From Nautiliaceae bacterium (GTDB lineage Bacteria > Campylobacterota > Campylobacteria > Campylobacterales > Nautiliaceae), in the NCBI GenBank assembly GCA_027038555.1, contig JALVVX010000032.1:1-34629 (forward strand): 34,629 nucleotides of DNA, written 5' to 3'. Under the pieces are notes generated by a model. The model worked only from the letters and a program-made list of their open reading frames with translations. It was not told the DNA's origin and did no database searches. Below, in pieces: positions 24,178-33,291 of the stretch (its first letter is position 1; each line of letters begins with the position of its first letter). Made by a program: the position numbers and the translations under genes.

Positions 24178-24579
24178 ATGAAAACGGTTATTATTTTAGA
24201 GCCTCGTCAGCCTTTGGGATTACTTATAAATACAGCTTCAATTTTGTCAATTAACATTGGAGATATTGTAAAAAATATTAGAGGAGAGGATACAATAGAT
24301 GCAGATGGAATTAAACATTTAGGTGTTATTAAAACTCCTCTTCCTATATTATCAGCAGATTCTGATACTCTTAGAATCATTTATGAAAAAGTTAAAAACA
24401 ATGATAAATTTATTATAGCCGATTTTACTAAATTAGCTCAGTCTTGTAAAACATATGAAGAATATGTAGAAAAATGTTTAAATACCAAAAATTGTGATAT
24501 GGAAATATTGGGTTTGGCAATTCACGGTAAGCGAAAAGATATTAATAAAATTGTTGGAAATTTAAAAACGTTAAAGTAA
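24178..24579 (+). CDS. DUF2000 family protein
   Basis: This 133-aa protein begins MKTVIILEPRQPLGLLINTASILSI and has LGVIKTPLPILSADSDTLR in the middle and LGLAIHGKRKDINKIVGNLK at the end, fitting DUF2000, a small fold related to peptidyl-tRNA hydrolase 2 with unknown function. A GTG two codons earlier is in frame, but ATG 24178 follows AAAAGGG at a suitable distance. A candidate -10 TATACT lies at 24155-24160. In other genomes DUF2000 genes often sit beside AraC regulators and transporters, as here. Confidence 0.65.
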   Translation: MKTVIILEPRQPLGLLINTASILSINIGDIVKNIRGEDTIDADGIKHLGVIKTPLPILSADSDTLRIIYEKVKNNDKFIIADFTKLAQSCKTYEEYVEKCLNTKNCDMEILGLAIHGKRKDINKIVGNLKTLK

Positions 24580-24601
24580 ATAACAAAAGGAAAAATTATT
24601 A

Positions 24602-25474
24602 TTGAAATCAAGTAAATTATTAGGTCATTTTGTTGCATTTTTTACAATATTTTTATGGAGTTTAACTTTTGTTCAAACAAAAATTTTATTAAAATTTTTA
24701 ACACCGATAGAAATATTGCTTGATAGATTTAGTATAGCTTGGTTATTATTTTTTATTTTTACTCCAAAATTAATTAAAACTTCATTAAAAGACGAATTTT
24801 TGTTCGCACTACTTGGTGTCAGTGGAATTTTTGGTTATTATTTATTTGAAAATTTATCTCTTAAATACAGTGAAGCGATAAATATAGGTGTTATTGTTAC
24901 AACTGCTCCTATTTTTACTGCACTTATTTTAATATTTTTTAAACCTTATAATAAGAAAACCGTAATCTTCACTTTTATATCTTTTAGTTTTGTTATGATA
25001 GGTTTATTCTTTATGGGATTTAATTTTAAATTTAATTTTGGAAATTTTTTGGCTTTAATAGGTGCTGTATGTTTTGGTGTTTATACCGTGTTACTTGGAT
25101 TAATAGATAAAAAATACAATATTTTAATTGTTACCAGAAAAAGTTTTTTTTACGGAGTGATTTTTTTGTTGATATATTATTTATGCACTGGAAGTTCTTT
25201 TAATTTAGATTCTTATAAAAATATTGTAGTATGGGGTAATTTACTTATACTTTCACTAATAGCTTCTGGAATTTGTTTTATTATGTGGAATTATGCAGTA
25301 AAAAAAATAGGCTCTTCTTCTACTTCTTTATATATATATTTGGTTCCGGTAATTAATGCAATTGCGGCAGTTGTAATATTAAATGAAAAAATAACATTAA
25401 ACTTACTAATTGCTTCTTTTTTTATTATTGCAGGATTGTTAATAGCTCAAAAATCCAGCATAAATGAAGATTAA
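24602..25474 (+). CDS. EamA/DMT-family transporter
   Basis: This 290-aa inner-membrane protein has about ten hydrophobic helices in two EamA repeats. The first half has FFTIFLWSLTFVQTK and EAINIGVIVTTAPIFTALI; the second has YLVPVINAIAAVVILNEKI, the family's second-repeat signature. DMT exporters typically move amino acids, metabolites or drugs outward; the substrate is unknown. The start is TTG 24602 with AAAGGA upstream; there is no early ATG. Its last 4 bases overlap the convergent AraC-type gene, which may regulate it. Confidence 0.85.
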   Translation: MKSSKLLGHFVAFFTIFLWSLTFVQTKILLKFLTPIEILLDRFSIAWLLFFIFTPKLIKTSLKDEFLFALLGVSGIFGYYLFENLSLKYSEAINIGVIVTTAPIFTALILIFFKPYNKKTVIFTFISFSFVMIGLFFMGFNFKFNFGNFLALIGAVCFGVYTVLLGLIDKKYNILIVTRKSFFYGVIFLLIYYLCTGSSFNLDSYKNIVVWGNLLILSLIASGICFIMWNYAVKKIGSSSTSLYIYLVPVINAIAAVVILNEKITLNLLIASFFIIAGLLIAQKSSINED

Positions 25475-26283
25475 TTTTTAATACCTTTTCGGTATTGATA
25501 AGGTGTGCAGGCGACAATTTGTTTAAATACTCGATTTAAATGACTTTGGTCATAAAATCCAGTTTCTAATGCAATTTCTGAAATAGGTTTGTTTGTATTT
25601 AATAATTTTTTTACTTTTTCTATTCTTATGTTAAAAAGAAAGTTTTTAGGAGTTATACCGGTAGTTTTATGAAAGGTTCTAATTAAATGGTATGGGCTTA
25701 AATTTGCAATATTTGCAAGTTCTTTTATTGTGATGTTTTGATTAAAATTTTCTTGCATATATTCCATTACGGTTTTAATTTTTTTCTCATTTTTTTTGAT
25801 TGAATTAATTTTGTTTTTATTGCAATAGTTTGTAAATAAAGTAATGGCAAAATTTTCTATTGCTTCTTCTTTTTCCAAATTGATAGTATTTGAAAATAAG
25901 ATATTTATCAAATTTAAATATAAATTGATTAGATTTTTATCTTGTATTATTACTTTATTAATTGGAATGTATTCGTTTATGTTATCAAATATTGTAGATT
26001 GGATATTAAAACACCATTGTTTATCTAAATAAAGCATTGTATAGCTTCTTGCTTCGTTTTTAACAGGATTGCAACAATGCACATTATTTGGATTAATAAC
26101 AGCTAAAAATTCAGGTGTTAATAAATAAGAATTATTTTCAAGTGTAAAATTAGTATTTCCGTCTATAACCATTCCAATTGACAAAGAGTTGTGTAGATGA
26201 GGTTTATAGTGAAGTTTTGAATCAGTAGTATATCGACACTCTATATAAGGAATTTGAAAGTTTTTAAAAAATAAACTTTTCAT
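25471..26283 (-). CDS. AraC-family transcriptional regulator
   Basis: This 270-aa regulator has an N-terminal cupin-type ligand domain (HLHNSLSIGMVIDGNTNFTL, then NPNNVHCCNP) and a C-terminal double helix-turn-helix: ITIKELANIANLSPYHLIRT followed by PISEIALETGFYDQSHLNRV with the closing TPYQYRKG. The first cupin His pair could bind a metal or small ligand. It faces the EamA gene with a 4-base overlap at the stops, so it probably controls it and DUF2000. No clear SD precedes the ATG, and the gene starts 12 bases after the 77-aa gene, perhaps read through from it. Confidence 0.88.
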   Translation of the reverse strand: MKSLFFKNFQIPYIECRYTTDSKLHYKPHLHNSLSIGMVIDGNTNFTLENNSYLLTPEFLAVINPNNVHCCNPVKNEARSYTMLYLDKQWCFNIQSTIFDNINEYIPINKVIIQDKNLINLYLNLINILFSNTINLEKEEAIENFAITLFTNYCNKNKINSIKKNEKKIKTVMEYMQENFNQNITIKELANIANLSPYHLIRTFHKTTGITPKNFLFNIRIEKVKKLLNTNKPISEIALETGFYDQSHLNRVFKQIVACTPYQYRKGIKN

Positions 26284-26295
26284 TACTAAAAAAAA

Positions 26296-26529
26296 TTAAG
26301 AAGAAAATTTCTTCTTAGCTTCTTTGAGAGCTTCGATTACATCATCTATATTTTCATATGGGATGTGTGCTTTCCAATCAGGATTATTTTCTTCTCCGTT
26401 TAGTGAAATACCTATACTTACCACTGGTTTGCTTCCTTCTCCGTAAGGCTCTTCAATATGAGATACTGTAATGATGCCTTCTTTTGTATTTGCAAGCGGA
26501 ATTGTTTTTAGCAGTTTTGTTTTTTTCAT
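26296..26529 (-). CDS. Hypothetical 77-aa protein
   Basis: A small soluble protein: four strands are suggested by LLKTIPLANTKEGIITVSHI and KPVVSIGISLNGE, then DWKAHIPYENIDDVIEALKE forms a last strand and helix. The strand-rich start with a closing helix is reminiscent of PC4-like single-strand-binding folds, but I would not assign that. It has a strong AGGAGGGG ahead of the ATG and an extended -10, so it is well expressed. The AraC gene follows 12 bases downstream. Confidence 0.7.
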   Translation of the reverse strand: MKKTKLLKTIPLANTKEGIITVSHIEEPYGEGSKPVVSIGISLNGEENNPDWKAHIPYENIDDVIEALKEAKKKFSS

Positions 26530-26549
26530 ATTCCCCTCCTTTTTTCTTT

Positions 26550-26558
26550 ATTATAACA
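26550..26558 (-). promoter_or_regulatory. Extended -10 promoter of the 77-aa gene
   Basis: Read leftward this is TGTTATAAT, a perfect TGnTATAAT, 20 bases ahead of the ATG, followed by AAAAAAGGAGGGG. It may also serve the AraC gene. Confidence 0.6.
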
Positions 26559-26591
26559 AAAAGTTATGAAAAAAAGTTGATATTTATCAAC

Positions 26592-27161
26592 TTAACTTAT
26601 CTTTTGTAAAAATTTTTCTATCTCTTTTTGGAGGTGTTTTAAATCTTTTGAGTTATCAATTACGAAATTGGCTTTTTTTCTTTTTTCTTCAATATCCATT
26701 TGGTTGTTAAGAATGGCTTTTGCATCTTCTTCGCTTACATTGTCTCTTTTTGTAACTCTTTGGATTTGAAGCTCTTTTGGGGCATAAACAACTAATACTT
26801 TATCAAATTCATCATAATTTTGTTTTTCAAAAAAAAGAGGTAAATCCACAAAATAGGGGACATTGTCTTTTTCAAGTAAAGCGGCTTTTTGTAAGACCTC
26901 TTTTTTTACTTCCGGCAAAATCAAATCTTCTAAGATTTTTAGTTTTTCTTTATTATTAAAAACTATTTTTCTAAGCTCTTTTCTATTAGTTGTGCCAAAA
27001 ATTTCTTTTATTTTATCTTTTTTCTTTTCAAAAACTTTTTTGCTTATTTCATCGGCGTCAATTATTTTATAGCCGTAGAGTTTAAGAAAAGAAGCAACCG
27101 TACTTTTGCCGGTGCCTATTCCTCCGGTTAATACAATAGCATTTTTAAATTTTGATGACAT
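26592..27161 (-). CDS. coaE: Dephospho-CoA kinase
   Basis: This 189-aa P-loop kinase adds the 3' phosphate in the last step of coenzyme A synthesis. VLTGGIGTGKSTVASFL is the Walker A loop, IIDADEISKKVFE the following Asp-containing helix, PYFVDLPLFFEKQ the substrate lobe, and RVTKRDNVSEEDAKAILNNQ the lid with its Arg residues. It overlaps the spermidine-synthase-like gene by 17 bases and so is second in that operon. Confidence 0.93.
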   Translation of the reverse strand: MSSKFKNAIVLTGGIGTGKSTVASFLKLYGYKIIDADEISKKVFEKKKDKIKEIFGTTNRKELRKIVFNNKEKLKILEDLILPEVKKEVLQKAALLEKDNVPYFVDLPLFFEKQNYDEFDKVLVVYAPKELQIQRVTKRDNVSEEDAKAILNNQMDIEEKRKKANFVIDNSKDLKHLQKEIEKFLQKIS

Positions 27162-27639
27162 CTTTTATTTCTTCAAAAATATATTTTGGCAGTATAAAAC
27201 TTCCATAATGAACGTCAGTTGTATAGTAATTTGTGCCTTCAACGAAATCGCTTCTGTGTCTTATGATATCAGCTTGAGGATGAAATTTTTTACTTGCAAA
27301 CACAAGAGGTTTTGCATTTAGGTTTTCATCTAAATAATAAAAAGGCATTACAATCCAGAAAAGTTTGCTGAGATTTGCAAAGAGGTCTCTATCAGTCAGA
27401 CTTTTTGGGGTTGTGATATATATACCTTTGTCATTTAGTTTTTCATAAATTTTAATAATATCACTTGGAGTATCTTCAATAATTAAATCATATTTTTCGC
27501 TGTTGTCATCTGTATGAATATCAAATTTTGCCATTGTGATTTTTTTGAATTCATCTTTTAGATTTTTGGGAATAAGTATCTTTGTACCTTCACTCGTGCA
27601 TCCGCCAACTAACGCCATCATTTCGTTTTTAATACTCAT
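27145..27639 (-). CDS. Shortened spermidine synthase-like (SpeE) protein
   Basis: This 164-aa protein matches the C-terminal half of H. pylori-type SpeE (about 262 aa) as I recall it: FWIVMPFYYLDENLN, FASKKFHP, YYTTDVHYGSFILPKYI. The N-terminal beta domain and the first Rossmann half with the aminopropyl-donor glycine loop are missing; the remaining start is NEMMALVGGCTSEG. The gene has its own promoter and a good AAAAGGA, so it looks intact rather than truncated by decay. Whether it still makes polyamine is doubtful. It is cotranscribed with coaE. Confidence 0.6.
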   Translation of the reverse strand: MSIKNEMMALVGGCTSEGTKILIPKNLKDEFKKITMAKFDIHTDDNSEKYDLIIEDTPSDIIKIYEKLNDKGIYITTPKSLTDRDLFANLSKLFWIVMPFYYLDENLNAKPLVFASKKFHPQADIIRHRSDFVEGTNYYTTDVHYGSFILPKYIFEEIKDVIKI

Positions 27640-27658
27640 AAAAATCCTTTTTTGGCTT

Positions 27659-27667
27659 AATATAGCA
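27659..27667 (-). promoter_or_regulatory. Extended -10 promoter of the speE-like/coaE operon
   Basis: Read leftward this is TGCTATATT, one base off TGnTATAAT, 19 bases ahead of the start with AAAAAAGGA between. Long A/T tracts lie upstream. Confidence 0.5.
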
Positions 27668-27732
27668 AAAAATTTTTAAAAAACAAAAAAATTTGATATA
27701 TTTCGGATAAAATTTATCTTAAAGGAGTAACA

Positions 27733-27951
27733 ATGTACAAAGTTGATATAGAAAAAAAATGCGGATGTGTAAAAAAAAGCGGGATTGAATTCCCAAAAAC
27801 TTTTGAAGATAAAAAAGAGGCTGAATTTGAAGCTTTAAAACTTGCAAACTATATGAATGCAAATTTTTGTAAAAAACACAGATTTTTTGTAAATGAAGAA
27901 GGAGATACATTTAAAATTTATGTAGAGCTTTCTTGTCCTCAAGTTAGCTAA
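27733..27951 (+). CDS. Hypothetical 72-aa Cys-rich protein
   Basis: This small protein has Cys at positions 10 and 12 (KKCGCVKK), 46 (FCKKHRFF, with H49) and 68 (LSCPQVS). Four Cys and a His are enough for a zinc or Fe-S site, though spacing matches no motif I know. The middle is helical (KKEAEFEALKLANYMNANF). AAAGGAG precedes the ATG by six bases. It lies between the divergent speE-like gene and queH, and no function is proposed. Confidence 0.7.
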   Translation: MYKVDIEKKCGCVKKSGIEFPKTFEDKKEAEFEALKLANYMNANFCKKHRFFVNEEGDTFKIYVELSCPQVS

Positions 27952-27967
27952 TCTCTCCTTTTTTTCT

Positions 27968-27973
27968 TATAAT
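27968..27973 (+). promoter_or_regulatory. Candidate -10 for the queH-fabZ-lpxA operon
   Basis: TATAAT, 25 bases ahead of queH, followed by AAAGG. It may begin a long transcript running through clpX and mreBC, since no other strong promoter interrupts the closely spaced genes. Confidence 0.4.
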
Positions 27974-27998
27974 TACTTACTTCACTTAAAGGTTTAAT

Positions 27999-29072
27999 AT
28001 GATTGCTCATCTTTGTTGCAGTGTAGATGCCGGATATTTTTTGAAAAGATTAAAAGAGGAATATCCAAATGAAAAAATAATCGGATTTTTTTACGACCCG
28101 AATATTCATCCTTACTCGGAATTTAAATTAAGAAGTCTTGATACGAAGAGAATATGTGAGAAACTCGGAATTGAATATGTTGAAGGGGATTATAATTATG
28201 AAGCGTGGTTAAAGGCTGTAAAAGGAAAAGAAAACGAACCGGAAAAAGGGAGCAGGTGTTCGGTATGTTTTGATTTTTCGCTTGAAGAAGCCGCAAGATT
28301 TGCAAAAGAAAAGGGTGATAATAAAGTAACAACTTCGCTTCTTATGTCCCCTATGAAATCACACGAGCAGTTGGAGGCTATCGGGAAAGTTATAAAAAGA
28401 AAATACGGTGTTGATTTTATAGCGGTTGATTACCGCAAAAAAGGCGGAACCCAGGCTCAGCAGGAGTATGCTAAGCAAAATCAGATGTACAGACAGGATT
28501 ACTGTGGATGTATTTACGGTATCTGGCAGCAAAAGAGCGAACAGGAAATTATAGATGAGCTTATTTCTCCTTTTCCATTCCAAATACTTCCGGCGAGTAT
28601 AGAAGAAAAACTTTCATTTTATGAAAACAGACTTAAACTTGAAAATGAAGGAATTAATTATAAGATTGTAAAAGAGAATTTTTTAAATTATCGTCTTTTA
28701 AAATCACTTATAACTTCTAAAAAAAAGCCAATTTTTCATTATACTCTGTTTTATTCTTTGCTTGATAGACCTCAGCGTGTTAGAATTGAAACTCAAAAAG
28801 ATGGTATAGGATATGCAAACAGAGCTCAAATTATTTTTATAAAAATCAGTAAAATTAATGAACTTTTAAACAAAACATATAAAAATATCAAAGAAATTTA
28901 TCAAAAACCTTTAAAATTGGATGAAGAGTTAATCATTAGGGAGAAAATTACAAATACAAAATATTCTCTCTCTCCGATAATTGTTTTGGAAGAATTTGAA
29001 GAAATAAGATATGATATTGATATAGATGCAAAAATTTATCCTGACAATAAAGAAATTTTGATAAAATTTTAA
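27999..29072 (+). CDS. queH: Epoxyqueuosine reductase QueH with C-terminal extension
   Basis: This 357-aa protein reduces epoxyqueuosine to queuosine in tRNA, the last step of the pathway, without cobalamin. The QueH core (residues 1-190) has the adjacent pair C6-C7 in HLCCSVDAG, the CxxC in SRCSVCFDF and the YRQDYCGCIY motif, which hold the Fe-S cluster and metal. About 165 further residues (LPASIEEKLSFYENRL onward), Lys- and strand-rich, are outside the core and may bind tRNA. The TATAAT and AAAGG upstream support ATG 27999. Confidence 0.9.
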   Translation: MIAHLCCSVDAGYFLKRLKEEYPNEKIIGFFYDPNIHPYSEFKLRSLDTKRICEKLGIEYVEGDYNYEAWLKAVKGKENEPEKGSRCSVCFDFSLEEAARFAKEKGDNKVTTSLLMSPMKSHEQLEAIGKVIKRKYGVDFIAVDYRKKGGTQAQQEYAKQNQMYRQDYCGCIYGIWQQKSEQEIIDELISPFPFQILPASIEEKLSFYENRLKLENEGINYKIVKENFLNYRLLKSLITSKKKPIFHYTLFYSLLDRPQRVRIETQKDGIGYANRAQIIFIKISKINELLNKTYKNIKEIYQKPLKLDEELIIREKITNTKYSLSPIIVLEEFEEIRYDIDIDAKIYPDNKEILIKF

Positions 29073-29087
29073 AAAAAAGGAAATTAT

Positions 29088-29528
29088 ATGGTTTTTGATA
29101 TCAATCAGATTCAGGAAATGTTACCTCATAGATATCCTTTTTTGCTTGTAGACAGAATTACAAATGTAAAAGAAGGCGAAGAAGTAGAAGGATATCTTAA
29201 TATCTCCATTACTAATCAGGTATTTCAGGGACATTTTCCGGGGCATCCTATATATCCGGGAGTGCTTATAATCGAGGGTATGGCTCAAACAGGTGCGATA
29301 CTTCCATTTACAATAATGAGTAAAGAAGAATTAAACGACAAAGTTGTATATTTTATGAGTATTGACAAGGCGAAATTTAGAAAACCCGTGCTTCCGGGAG
29401 ACAGACTTGTATACAGGGTAAAAACCATTAAACACAGAGGTAAAATCTGGCAGCTTGACGCAAAAGCGTATGTAGATGATGAACTTGTAGCAGAAGCAGA
29501 GCTAAAAGCTATGATTATGGATAAATAA
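29088..29528 (+). CDS. fabZ: 3-hydroxyacyl-ACP dehydratase FabZ
   Basis: This 146-aa hot-dog-fold enzyme dehydrates 3-hydroxyacyl-ACP in fatty acid elongation. The catalytic His and Glu are H49 in [13 protein letters not shown] and E63 in [11 protein letters not shown], at the canonical 14-residue spacing. [13 protein letters not shown] is the usual N-terminal strand. It lies 16 bases after queH and 25 before lpxA. The fabZ-lpxA pair is conserved because both draw on 3-hydroxyacyl-ACP. Confidence 0.95.
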   Translation: MVFDINQIQEMLPHRYPFLLVDRITNVKEGEEVEGYLNISITNQVFQGHFPGHPIYPGVLIIEGMAQTGAILPFTIMSKEELNDKVVYFMSIDKAKFRKPVLPGDRLVYRVKTIKHRGKIWQLDAKAYVDDELVAEAELKAMIMDK

Positions 29529-29535
29529 CAAATTA

Positions 29536-29556
29536 AAAAATGGAAAATTAAGAATG
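29536..29556 (+). repeat. Mini-ORF leader motif, copy 3
   Basis: AAAAATGGAAAATTAAGAATG ends at the lpxA start codon. It has ATG GAA AAT TAA (29540-29551) two bases before the real start and matches copy 2 at all but one position. Confidence 0.5.
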
Positions 29557-30312
29557 AAAAATATTAAAGGTAAAATCGGCAAAAACTGCCAAATAGGCGA
29601 AGGTGCAATAATTGATGAAAATGTTGTAATAGGCGATAACTGTATAGTGGAACCTTATGCCGTTATTACGGGATATACTGAAATAGGAGATAATAATCAT
29701 ATTTTCTCCCATGCTGTTGTAGGTTCAATTCCTCAGGATTTGAAATATAAAGGCGAAAAAACAAAACTTGTTATTGGAAATAATAATAAAATCCGTGAAT
29801 TTACGCTTATTAATCCTGGAACCGAAGGTGGTGGAGGAGTTACAAAAATAGGTGATAACAATCTTTTAATGGGTTATGTTCATATAGCACATGACGTAAT
29901 TATAAAAAACAACTGTATTTTGGCAAATGCCGCTACACTTGCCGGGCATGTGGAACTTGAAGATAATGTAGTAATTGGCGGTATGACGCCTATTCATCAG
30001 TTTGTAAAAATAGGAGAATTTGCAATGGTTGCAGGTGCAAGTGCCGTAAGCCAAGATATTCCTCCATACTGTCTTGCGGAAGGAAACAGGGCAAAACTAA
30101 GAGGACTCAACCTAACAGGGCTTAGAAGAAACTTACAAAACAGAAGCGATATTGATGAGATAAAAAAAGCATATAAAGAACTTTTTGAGAGCGGTAAACC
30201 TATAAGGGAAGTTGCGGAAAAATTAAAAGAGAGTCAAAACCAATATGTAAGACATCTTGCAGAGTTTGTATTAAATTCGAAAAGGGGAATACCTTATGAT
30301 AGAAAAGTGTAG
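29554..30312 (+). CDS. lpxA: UDP-N-acetylglucosamine acyltransferase LpxA
   Basis: This 252-aa left-handed beta-helix acyltransferase adds a 3-hydroxyacyl chain to UDP-GlcNAc, the first step of lipid A synthesis. Hexapeptide repeats such as IGDNC and VVIGGM run through residues 10-190. The catalytic His is in [10 protein letters not shown] (H113), and [16 protein letters not shown] with [10 protein letters not shown] are signature loops. The C-terminal helices begin near [13 protein letters not shown]. It starts after the mini-ORF leader and overlaps clpX by 17 bases. Confidence 0.95.
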   Translation: MKNIKGKIGKNCQIGEGAIIDENVVIGDNCIVEPYAVITGYTEIGDNNHIFSHAVVGSIPQDLKYKGEKTKLVIGNNNKIREFTLINPGTEGGGGVTKIGDNNLLMGYVHIAHDVIIKNNCILANAATLAGHVELEDNVVIGGMTPIHQFVKIGEFAMVAGASAVSQDIPPYCLAEGNRAKLRGLNLTGLRRNLQNRSDIDEIKKAYKELFESGKPIREVAEKLKESQNQYVRHLAEFVLNSKRGIPYDRKV

Positions 30313-31513
30313 TTTTTGCGGCAGTGTTGAAACGGAAGAAAATCCACTTTTAGCTGCACCTGATAATAAGGCTTTTATTTGTAAAAATTGTGTTTTACAA
30401 GCATATGATATTATAATGGGCGCAGTTAAAAAACAAAATAAAAAACCAGAAGGTATAAAACTTCTTACTCCAAAAGAGATAAAAAAACATCTTGATGAGT
30501 ATGTAATAGGACAGGAAAGAGCCAAAAAAATCATTTCGGTAGCCGTTTATAATCATTATAAAAGAATTATGTTTGGAAGTGAAAGTGATGTAGAGATTCA
30601 AAAATCAAATATTTTGATGATAGGACCGACAGGTAGCGGTAAAACGCTTATTGCAAGAACGCTCGCAAAACTTCTTGATGTGCCTCTTGCTATTGCCGAT
30701 GCCACATCTCTTACGGAAGCTGGGTATGTTGGAGAAGATGTTGAAAATGTGCTTTTAAAACTTTATCAGGCGGCTGATGGGGATTTGGAAAAAACTGAGA
30801 GAGGTATTATATTCATAGATGAGATTGATAAAATTTCAAGAAAAAGCGAAAATCCTTCAATTACAAGAGATGTTTCGGGAGAAGGTGTGCAACAGGCGCT
30901 TCTTAAAATAATAGAAGGAAGTGTTGTAAATGTTCCGCCTCAGGGTGGCAGAAAACATCCACATCAGGAATTTTTACAAATTGACACGTCAAATATTTTA
31001 TTTATATGTGGCGGTGCTTTTGAAGGGCTTGAAGAGATAGTCCAAAGAAGGCTTGAAGGTGCTACAATGGGATTTTTGGGTAAACCGAAAGAAAAACTTA
31101 CAAAAGACGATATTTTATCTTTTGTAGAGCCTGAGGATTTGGTTAAATACGGGCTTATTCCTGAGCTTATAGGAAGACTTCCTGTAATTGCCACTTTAAG
31201 AGAGCTTGGAAAAGAGGATTTAATAAGAGTTTTAACCGAACCAAAAGATGCTTTAATTAAACAATATCAGGCTCTTTTTGCACTTGATGATGTAGAGCTT
31301 GAATTTGAGCGAGATGCGCTTGAAGCAATTGCGGATATGGCAATTAAAAGAGGTACGGGAGCAAGAGGTCTTAGAGCGATACTTGAAGATGCAATGGTTG
31401 ATATTATGTTTAATCTTCCTGAATATAGAGGATATAAAATTGTAATTACAAAAGATGTGATTGAAAAAAAAGTAGAGCCCATTTTGATAAAAAAGGATAA
31501 TAATGCTAAATAG
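30296..31513 (+). CDS. clpX: ATP-dependent Clp protease ATPase subunit ClpX
   Basis: This 405-aa AAA+ unfoldase feeds substrates to ClpP. The N-terminal zinc-binding domain has C4, C7 (KCSFCGS) and C29, C32 (FICKNC). Walker A is [14 protein letters not shown], the pore loop [11 protein letters not shown], Walker [11 protein letters not shown], and the IGF-type ClpP loop is probably the TMGFLGK segment. [14 protein letters not shown] is the sensor-2 region. It starts inside lpxA and its end overlaps mreB by 11 bases. clpP is not in the window. Confidence 0.95.
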   Translation: MIEKCSFCGSVETEENPLLAAPDNKAFICKNCVLQAYDIIMGAVKKQNKKPEGIKLLTPKEIKKHLDEYVIGQERAKKIISVAVYNHYKRIMFGSESDVEIQKSNILMIGPTGSGKTLIARTLAKLLDVPLAIADATSLTEAGYVGEDVENVLLKLYQAADGDLEKTERGIIFIDEIDKISRKSENPSITRDVSGEGVQQALLKIIEGSVVNVPPQGGRKHPHQEFLQIDTSNILFICGGAFEGLEEIVQRRLEGATMGFLGKPKEKLTKDDILSFVEPEDLVKYGLIPELIGRLPVIATLRELGKEDLIRVLTEPKDALIKQYQALFALDDVELEFERDALEAIADMAIKRGTGARGLRAILEDAMVDIMFNLPEYRGYKIVITKDVIEKKVEPILIKKDNNAK

Positions 31514-32528
31514 AATTCTTGGACTTTTTAGTAATGATTTGGCAATTGACCTTGGAACTGCAAATACACTTGTCAGTGTAAAAGGAAAAGGCATCGTAAT
31601 AAACGAACCGAGTGTTGTAGCTATAAAAGAAGGCAAACACCGCACAAAAGTTTTGGCTGTCGGTAAGGAAGCAAAAGATATGATAGGGAAAACCCCAAAA
31701 GACATTGTGGCGATAAGACCTATGAAAAACGGGGTTATTGCCGATTTTAGTGTAACTGAGGAGATGATAAGATATTTTATACAAAAAGTTCATAACAGAA
31801 AAGGTTTGATTAGACCGAGAATTGTAATATGTGTGCCTTACGGACTTACTCAGGTTGAGAGAAAAGCTGTTAAAGAATCCGCTATGAGTGCTGGGGCCAG
31901 GGAAGTGTACCTTATAGAAGAGCCTATGGCGGCGGCTATTGGGGCTGGACTTCCTGTAAAAGAACCTCAGGGAAGTATGGTTATTGATATTGGTGGGGGA
32001 ACTACCGAAATAGGGGTTATTTCTCTTGGTGGACTTGTAGTGTCTAAATCAATCAGGGTTGCAGGGGATAGGTTTGATAAAGCGATAGTCGATTATATAA
32101 ATAAAAAATATAATCTTGTAATCGGTGAAAGAACGGCAGAAGAGATAAAAATAGAAATAGGAAGTGCAATTAAGCTTGATAAAGAGCTTAAAATGCTTGT
32201 GAAAGGTAAAAACAGAATTTCAGGTCTTCTTGAAACAATTACCGTAACGAGCGAAGATGTAAGAGAAGCGCTTAAAGAACCGATTAAAGAACTTGGAGAA
32301 GCTCTAAAAGAAGTATTAGAAGATACACCGGCAGACTTGGCGGGGGATATTGTTGAAAACGGAATTGTTCTTACTGGTGGTGGAGCTTTGCTTAGAGGGC
32401 TTGATAAATATTTCAGTGAACTTGTTTCTCTTCCTGTTTATATAGCCGAAGATCCTCTTTTGGCAGTAGCCAAAGGTACCGGGAAAGCACTGGAACAAAT
32501 AGAATTATTATCTACAATAAATGAATAA
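31503..32528 (+). CDS. mreB: Rod-shape actin homologue MreB
   Basis: This 341-aa bacterial actin guides sidewall peptidoglycan synthesis. Nucleotide-binding segments are [11 protein letters not shown] (phosphate 1), [14 protein letters not shown] (phosphate 2), and [15 protein letters not shown] (adenosine loop). [20 protein letters not shown] is typical of MreB. AAAAGGA precedes the ATG. It overlaps clpX by 11 bases and mreC by 8, so the group is expressed as one unit. Confidence 0.97.
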   Translation: MLNRILGLFSNDLAIDLGTANTLVSVKGKGIVINEPSVVAIKEGKHRTKVLAVGKEAKDMIGKTPKDIVAIRPMKNGVIADFSVTEEMIRYFIQKVHNRKGLIRPRIVICVPYGLTQVERKAVKESAMSAGAREVYLIEEPMAAAIGAGLPVKEPQGSMVIDIGGGTTEIGVISLGGLVVSKSIRVAGDRFDKAIVDYINKKYNLVIGERTAEEIKIEIGSAIKLDKELKMLVKGKNRISGLLETITVTSEDVREALKEPIKELGEALKEVLEDTPADLAGDIVENGIVLTGGGALLRGLDKYFSELVSLPVYIAEDPLLAVAKGTGKALEQIELLSTINE

Positions 32529-33291
32529 AAGATATTTATTACTTTTCTTAACGGGCTTTGTCCTGATTCTTTTTGTTTTTAAAACTCAAATAATTGATTT
32601 TTTTAATTTTATAAAATTAAATATTAATAAAATAGAAACGAATATTTCCGAAGAATTAAGCTCTCTTAAAAGTAAATCTTTGCAAATAGAAAAATTGAAA
32701 AATGAAAATAGGTTTTTAAAAAATAAAATTGTATATCTTGATTCACTTGTATATAATTGTAAAGATTTAAAAAAACTTATAAAAGATTCTAATTTAACAC
32801 TTGCCAAAACCATTTCTTATGCAGCTTTACCTGATTTTTCTATGATTTATATTGATTATAAACCAAAAGGGAAATTCCCAAAAGGACTTGTTTACAATAA
32901 TCTCGCAGCAGGGATTGTTGTTAAAAGTACAGGGGATTATTCTTTGGCATTATTGAATTCTAATAAAAAGACATCTTATACCGTATATATATTGGATGGA
33001 AATAATTCTGTTCCCGGTATTTTTTATGGGAAAATAGATACTGTTAAATATATTCCTAAATTTAAAAATATAAAAAAAGGCGATTTGGTAATTACAAGCG
33101 GACTTGACGGGATATTTTATAAAGGTGTAAAGGTTGGAATTATAAAAAATATAAAAGAAACTAATTTATATAAAGAAGCAAAAATAAAACTTTTTTATAA
33201 TGATTTAGAGCCGAATTATTTTTATGTAGTTGATAAATTTGATAAAATAGAAAAAAAAGAGGAGGGGAAAAATGGAGATGCAAAACATTGA
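32521..33291 (+). CDS. mreC: Rod-shape protein MreC
   Basis: This 256-aa bitopic inner-membrane protein has a transmembrane helix at residues 4-22 ([18 protein letters not shown]), a periplasmic coiled coil (about 35-75) and two beta domains: [35 protein letters not shown], and [22 protein letters not shown] with VKVGIIKN, the motif that recurs in MreC. It links MreB to the elongation machinery. No mreD follows; the next gene encodes an unrelated acidic protein and overlaps by 20 bases. Confidence 0.93.
   Translation: MNKRYLLLFLTGFVLILFVFKTQIIDFFNFIKLNINKIETNISEELSSLKSKSLQIEKLKNENRFLKNKIVYLDSLVYNCKDLKKLIKDSNLTLAKTISYAALPDFSMIYIDYKPKGKFPKGLVYNNLAAGIVVKSTGDYSLALLNSNKKTSYTVYILDGNNSVPGIFYGKIDTVKYIPKFKNIKKGDLVITSGLDGIFYKGVKVGIIKNIKETNLYKEAKIKLFYNDLEPNYFYVVDKFDKIEKKEEGKNGDAKH

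Noticed and set aside
25480-25496. Hairpin AATACC-TTTTC-GGTATT as terminator for the EamA gene
   Set aside because: It lies within the opposing AraC coding end and has no T run after the stem on the plus strand.
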